Virus record (IMG/VR): IMGVR_UViG_3300027969_000042
Location: 113,546 to 177,545 of that record
From: a virus
Length of the DNA stretch: 64,000 nt
Strand: one strand, 5' to 3'
The notes under the pieces were generated by a model. The model saw nothing but the letters and a program-made list of their open reading frames with translations. It made no database searches and was not told the DNA's origin. This document shows positions 60,818 to 64,000 of this stretch, piece by piece. The stretch's first letter is position 1, and each line of letters starts with the position of its first letter. The position numbers and the translations under genes were made by a program.

Positions 60818-61615
60818 ATGAAGTACTTAAAAATATTTGAAGATTTTAATAATGATTTTCCTGATGTATTTAATGGAACATTAGTAAGAGGTGTTAAAAT
60901 TGATAAAGATGAATATATCGATGATCCTAAATTGCGTACAGTAAGTTCTGGAAATTCAATTGATGAAGATTATATTGAGTTTATAAATAATTATTCTAAC
61001 TTGGGAATTCCACATCCTTTAAAATCAGTGCATATGTATTTTAGACCAAATCCAGATAGTTCGATTAGTTGGTATGGAACAGCATTTGATATTATTCCTC
61101 AAGAAGGTGCAATCTTTGGTTTTAATAAAGAATTAAGAAACGGTGGATTAGGAAGTACTTGGTTCTCTCCAGAGAGAACTGCACAAGATTTCTTAGATAA
61201 AAAAGTTGAAAAATTTCCAGATTACTATGAAGATAAAGATGGATTCATGGAAGAAATTACTAAATACCAGAAAATGCTAATTGATGGTGGTGTAATCGGA
61301 ACACTAACTTATGATGAACTACTTAAAATGTCTAAAGAAGAAGGAGAAACATTACAAGTTTGGACAGAATCACCTTGTCATCATAAAAAACATATAAAAG
61401 TAAAAGAACCTAAGGAAAATAAACCATATAAAAGTGAAACTATACTAACCGATGATGATTTTATGGAATTGGGTATTGATAATAATGGTAGAAATGAATT
61501 TTACAAACAATACGGCAAAGAGATCAATAGAACAGATCTTGTTATACCAATTGGACGTAAAAGAAGATTAGCATTAGACTTATTAAAAAAATGGAAAGAG
61601 AATGAATTACATTAA
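60818..61615 (+). CDS. Leader-bearing protein, possible ADP-ribosyltransferase fold
   Basis: 265 residues. Leader MKYLKIFEDFNND. Next comes NGTLVRGVKIDKDEY, which resembles the R-G start of some ADP-ribosyltransferases, and later YGTAFDIIPQEGAIFGFNKE. No clear STS or ExE element, so this is weak. It overlaps the next leader-bearing gene by 14 bases. If packaged, it would act early on the host. Confidence 0.5.
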   Translation: MKYLKIFEDFNNDFPDVFNGTLVRGVKIDKDEYIDDPKLRTVSSGNSIDEDYIEFINNYSNLGIPHPLKSVHMYFRPNPDSSISWYGTAFDIIPQEGAIFGFNKELRNGGLGSTWFSPERTAQDFLDKKVEKFPDYYEDKDGFMEEITKYQKMLIDGGVIGTLTYDELLKMSKEEGETLQVWTESPCHHKKHIKVKEPKENKPYKSETILTDDDFMELGIDNNGRNEFYKQYGKEINRTDLVIPIGRKRRLALDLLKKWKENELH

Positions 61616-62156
61616 ACTATTTGAAGATTTTACATTCTCTGATTTATACGATAAGAATAAATGGGTTGAACTTTCTATGGAAGATAGAAAAAAACTAAAA
61701 AAAGAGATATGGGAAATTGTTGACCTAGCATATAAACCACTTGGTGGTCACGTTAGAATATCAAGTCCTGATGCAGTAGTAAATGACCCAGACTTAACTT
61801 TTTGGACTGCAGTTGATATAGATAAAGATCCTAATGCGGATGTTATTATATTTTCAAGAGAATCTCACGGACATAAAATTTCTGGTTGGGGTCACGATGG
61901 TACAAAAGAAGCTAGAAAAGAACTAATGAAACAATTGATTATCCTATTACATAAAGAAGGATTTTGGATTGAAGTTTCAGGAAGACCAGCAGAGATACTT
62001 ATAGGAGCAGGTTGTAAATACTGTGATAAACAAACTGTTAGTAAAATTTTTCCTCACTCAGAGATAAACTGGATAAGACAAGGTCTTTACACAAGAACTC
62101 TCCCGGACCATACTATAACAGAAGAAGAATATCTAATTGGACGTCCAAAAGTATAA
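61602..62156 (+). CDS. Leader-bearing protein of a large-phage family
   Basis: 184 residues. Leader MNYIKLFEDFTFS. The core, LAYKPLGGHVRISSPDAVVN, LTFWTAVDIDKDPNAD and ISGWGHDGTKEARKEL..., is a pattern I recall from large-phage proteins of unknown role, loosely like acyltransferases. It ends in a Cys pair (GAGCKYCDKQT). Overlaps 60818 gene, so co-translated. Confidence 0.6.
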   Translation: MNYIKLFEDFTFSDLYDKNKWVELSMEDRKKLKKEIWEIVDLAYKPLGGHVRISSPDAVVNDPDLTFWTAVDIDKDPNADVIIFSRESHGHKISGWGHDGTKEARKELMKQLIILLHKEGFWIEVSGRPAEILIGAGCKYCDKQTVSKIFPHSEINWIRQGLYTRTLPDHTITEEEYLIGRPKV

Positions 62157-62202
62157 ACTTTTTTGATAATTTTTGATATACTCATGAGAAAATGAGATAA
62201 AT

Positions 62203-63174
62203 ATGTCAGTAAATAAATTATTATTATGGGAAAAGTGGCGTCCGAAAACTATCGACGACATTATATTACTTCCAAGAATTAGAAAAGAATTAGAAAGTGG
62301 TGTAAATCAACACTATATCTTCCACGGTCACTACGGAACCGGTAAAACTAGTTTAGCTAGAATACTAATTGGTAGATACTCAAAAGAAACCCCTTACTTA
62401 GAATTAAACTGTTCAATGGATACATCAATTGATGTTCTTAGAACTGAAATTGATAACTTCTGTAAGTTTACTCCAATGATGGATACTAATTCAGATATTA
62501 AATATGTATTCTTAGATGAGTTTGAAAGAGTTTCAGCAAACTTCCAAGATGCTTTTAAAGCATTTATAGAAAGATATAACAGAAACGTTCGTTTTATCAT
62601 TACAACGAACCATATAAACAAAATATCTGATGGACTAAAATCAAGAATTAAACAAATTGGATTTGATTGTCAAGGAGTAGAAGAAGAAAAATATCTTAAA
62701 CAAGAAATTTATAAAAAGATTACCAATGAAATTCTTCCTAAAGAAGAATCAGAGATACCAAAAGAAGATTTAGTCAACATTATTACTAAAAAGTTTCCAG
62801 ATTTTCGTTCAGTATTAGTTGAAGTTCAAAGTTATTTAGAAACAGGTTCTATAAGTGATGGAACAGGTAATGTTTCTGCAAAAGTGAAGTTAGAACTTTA
62901 TAATGCTTTATATGAAGATTTAGACTTTGAGAAAACATATCATTTTCTAATGTCAAACTTTGGAGCTGAGAAAATTGATGTGATGATTAAATTATTAGGG
63001 AAACCCTTTATTGATTGGTGTATTACAGATAAAAAAGAAAGTGTCAATAAATTATTTGAAACTGCTTATGTAATTGCAGATTATACTTCAAAGTTAGAAG
63101 GAGCAACTGATCCTCTTATATTAGGGATCACAATTATAGGAAAATTTAGAGATATATTAAAAAACCCAGTTTAA
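62203..63174 (+). CDS. gp44: Clamp-loader ATPase, gp44-like
   Basis: 323 residues. KWRPKTIDDIILLPRIRKEL, Walker A HGHYGTGKTSLAR, Walker B YVFLDEFERVS, sensor 1 FIITTNHINKI and SRIKQIGF (sensor/arginine-finger region). These are the hallmarks of the T4 gp44/RFC subunit that loads the clamp at 22159. Length is like T4 gp44 (319). The small subunit gp62 was not found in this window. Confidence 0.88.
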   Translation: MSVNKLLLWEKWRPKTIDDIILLPRIRKELESGVNQHYIFHGHYGTGKTSLARILIGRYSKETPYLELNCSMDTSIDVLRTEIDNFCKFTPMMDTNSDIKYVFLDEFERVSANFQDAFKAFIERYNRNVRFIITTNHINKISDGLKSRIKQIGFDCQGVEEEKYLKQEIYKKITNEILPKEESEIPKEDLVNIITKKFPDFRSVLVEVQSYLETGSISDGTGNVSAKVKLELYNALYEDLDFEKTYHFLMSNFGAEKIDVMIKLLGKPFIDWCITDKKESVNKLFETAYVIADYTSKLEGATDPLILGITIIGKFRDILKNPV

Positions 63175-63188
63175 AACTGGGTTTTTTT
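63161..63188. terminator. Bidirectional terminator overlapping gp44 stop
   Basis: AAAACCCAGTTT/AACTGGGTTTT; the gp44 TAA lies in it. Confidence 0.75.
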
Positions 63189-63190
63189 AA

Positions 63191-63550
63191 TTATTGTATT
63201 TCATTTACCATAATTGGATTCATAAAGGATGGTTTCTCACCATTTTTGGTAGTTCCTTTTATAGTAACTTCTTGTCCGTCAAATTCAGTTAAATCCCAAA
63301 CCATTACATCACCAGATAATACCGAAGTACCATCTATAGTTTTATTCATACTTCTAATTTTAATAACTGGAGTTTTTGATGAACCATCTTGTACTTCTAA
63401 CTTACCACTTACTTCAAAACTATCATCATTGAATTGGTCTTCTACTTCAGTACCACGTCCAAATTTAGAACTAATACTAGAACGAGTTTTATCTACTTCA
63501 GATCTAACATCATCTAAAATACCTTCATTAAATTTTTTTAAATATTTCAT
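63191..63550 (-). CDS. Small leader-bearing protein
   Basis: 119 residues. Leader MKYLKKFNE/GI with an FNE site, then a Ser/Asp-rich linker and a beta-rich domain (VSGKLEVQDGSSKTPVIKIR). Similar leader to the next upstream gene, 63582. Likely packaged; function unknown. Confidence 0.62.
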   Translation of the reverse strand: MKYLKKFNEGILDDVRSEVDKTRSSISSKFGRGTEVEDQFNDDSFEVSGKLEVQDGSSKTPVIKIRSMNKTIDGTSVLSGDVMVWDLTEFDGQEVTIKGTTKNGEKPSFMNPIMVNEIQ

Positions 63551-63581
63551 TTTAAAACTTTATTTTTTATTATATTATATA

Positions 63582-63953
63582 TTATTTATCAAAAATGATT
63601 TTCACTTCTGTTACTGGTAAATCAATAATAGTATCTCTCTTAACAGAAAAGAAAATACCACTTCCCTTAATCTTACAAGACATTCTATATTTATATCCTT
63701 TATTCTTCATATAATCCAATAACATAAAAACTTTATCTTTAATTGATTCAAAATCAATCTCATTATATATGAAGTCTCTCCTATTATCATTATCTACAAT
63801 ATCGACTGGTAATTTAATAGAAACCTCTAAAGCCCAAGACTTATCAGTTATTTCTACCATATTATTATCCATTAAATCGACTAAAATACCCTCTATACTA
63901 TCTATTATATCAGATGGAGATTGACCTTCATTAAATTTCTTTAAATATCTCAT
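63582..63953 (-). CDS. Small leader-bearing protein
   Basis: 123 residues. Leader MRYLKKFNE/GQ, then PSDIIDSIEGILVDLMDNNM and an alternating strand region (SWALEVSIKLPVDIVDN). Transcribed ahead of 63191. Shares a bidirectional promoter region with 63985. No family recognised. Confidence 0.62.
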   Translation of the reverse strand: MRYLKKFNEGQSPSDIIDSIEGILVDLMDNNMVEITDKSWALEVSIKLPVDIVDNDNRRDFIYNEIDFESIKDKVFMLLDYMKNKGYKYRMSCKIKGSGIFFSVKRDTIIDLPVTEVKIIFDK

Positions 63954-63969
63954 TAAGTATATATAAAAT

Positions 63970-63980
63970 TTTAATATATA
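63970..63980 (+). promoter_or_regulatory. Promoter-like element (TTTAATATATA)
   Basis: Perfect match; precedes the gene start at 63985. Confidence 0.6.
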
Positions 63981-63984
63981 ATTT

Positions 63985-64000
63985 ATGGCGAATTTTAATT
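63985..64000 (+). CDS. Start of a gene running out of the window
   Basis: ATGGCGAATTTTAATT gives MANFN, five codons only. It is preceded by a perfect TTTAATATATA at 63970-63980, five bases before the ATG, which supports a real start. Confidence 0.5.

Noticed and set aside
60818-61615. Confident ADP-ribosyltransferase call
   Set aside because: Only a weak R-G start was seen; STS and ExE elements are not evident.

Overview
This window reads as part of a large, AT-rich, T4-like myophage genome whose host is probably a Bacteroidota bacterium. T4-type genes are recognisable throughout: gp5/gp27-like baseplate hub, UvsW, UvsY, a DnaG-type primase, gp45 clamp, gp44 clamp loader, a family B DNA polymerase (C-terminal part only), gp55 late sigma factor, gp20 portal, gp21-like protease, gp23 capsid, gp4 head-completion nuclease and a gp15-like tail protein. 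The host guess rests on weak Shine-Dalgarno sites with A-rich leaders, a small lipoprotein with a typical lipobox, a Bacteroidota-like RNase R, and a short DKISKxGxxSLTxxEK motif seen on Bacteroidota proteins.

Layout. 1-9436 (-): baseplate and tail-lysozyme genes. 9480-19045: UvsW, ClpP, two HAD enzymes, primase and small genes. 19076-22941 (-): replication block with the interrupted polymerase, IF3 and sliding clamp, plus an HNH endonuclease on the + strand. 23012-30418: small proteins, a HExxH peptidase, an M42 peptidase, UvsY and a lipoprotein. 31228-35340 (+): two tail-fibre genes. 35354-41117: accessory genes including nucleotidyltransferase, Dam methylase, LAGLIDADG endonuclease and a NADAR protein. 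41169-41545 (-): a tmRNA gene. 41613-54080 (-): two peptidases, an NFACT-R protein, then capsid, protease/scaffold and portal, interrupted by a + strand RNase R cassette. 54152-63174: HTH protein, EDxHD endonuclease, gp4, gp55, gp15 and the gp44 clamp loader. 63191-64000: small leader-bearing genes. Apart from the tmRNA locus there is no gene-free stretch over 300 bases; the 286 bases at 54081-54366 hold a 51-residue HTH gene.

Three patterns stand out. First, the polymerase gene is interrupted inside catalytic motif B by 39 nucleotides: a UAG stop followed by a 10-bp GC-rich hairpin. Removing exactly 39 nt restores an ungapped match to T4 gp43, and an HNH endonuclease gene lies next door. This resembles the T4 gene 60 bypass cassette. 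Second, about 16 unrelated proteins begin with the same short leader (M-K/I-x-I/L-K-x-F/Y-x-x-F-x-N-E), very like the T4 capsid-targeting sequence, and the same INE/LNE/FNE-type site occurs near the capsid protein N-terminus. These may be packaged and injected proteins; they include HAD enzymes, a metallopeptidase, a possible nuclease and an NFACT-R domain. Third, the window encodes tmRNA, RNase R, ClpP, a stand-alone NFACT-R domain and IF3, which together look like a phage-encoded ribosome-rescue and translation-control set.

Transcription appears to use a single repeated element, TTTAATATATA, placed 5-27 nt before many start codons on both strands; it is a plausible late promoter for the gp55-like sigma factor. 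Most convergent gene ends carry perfect palindromic terminators. All function assignments were made by reading motifs and recalling families; no database search was run.
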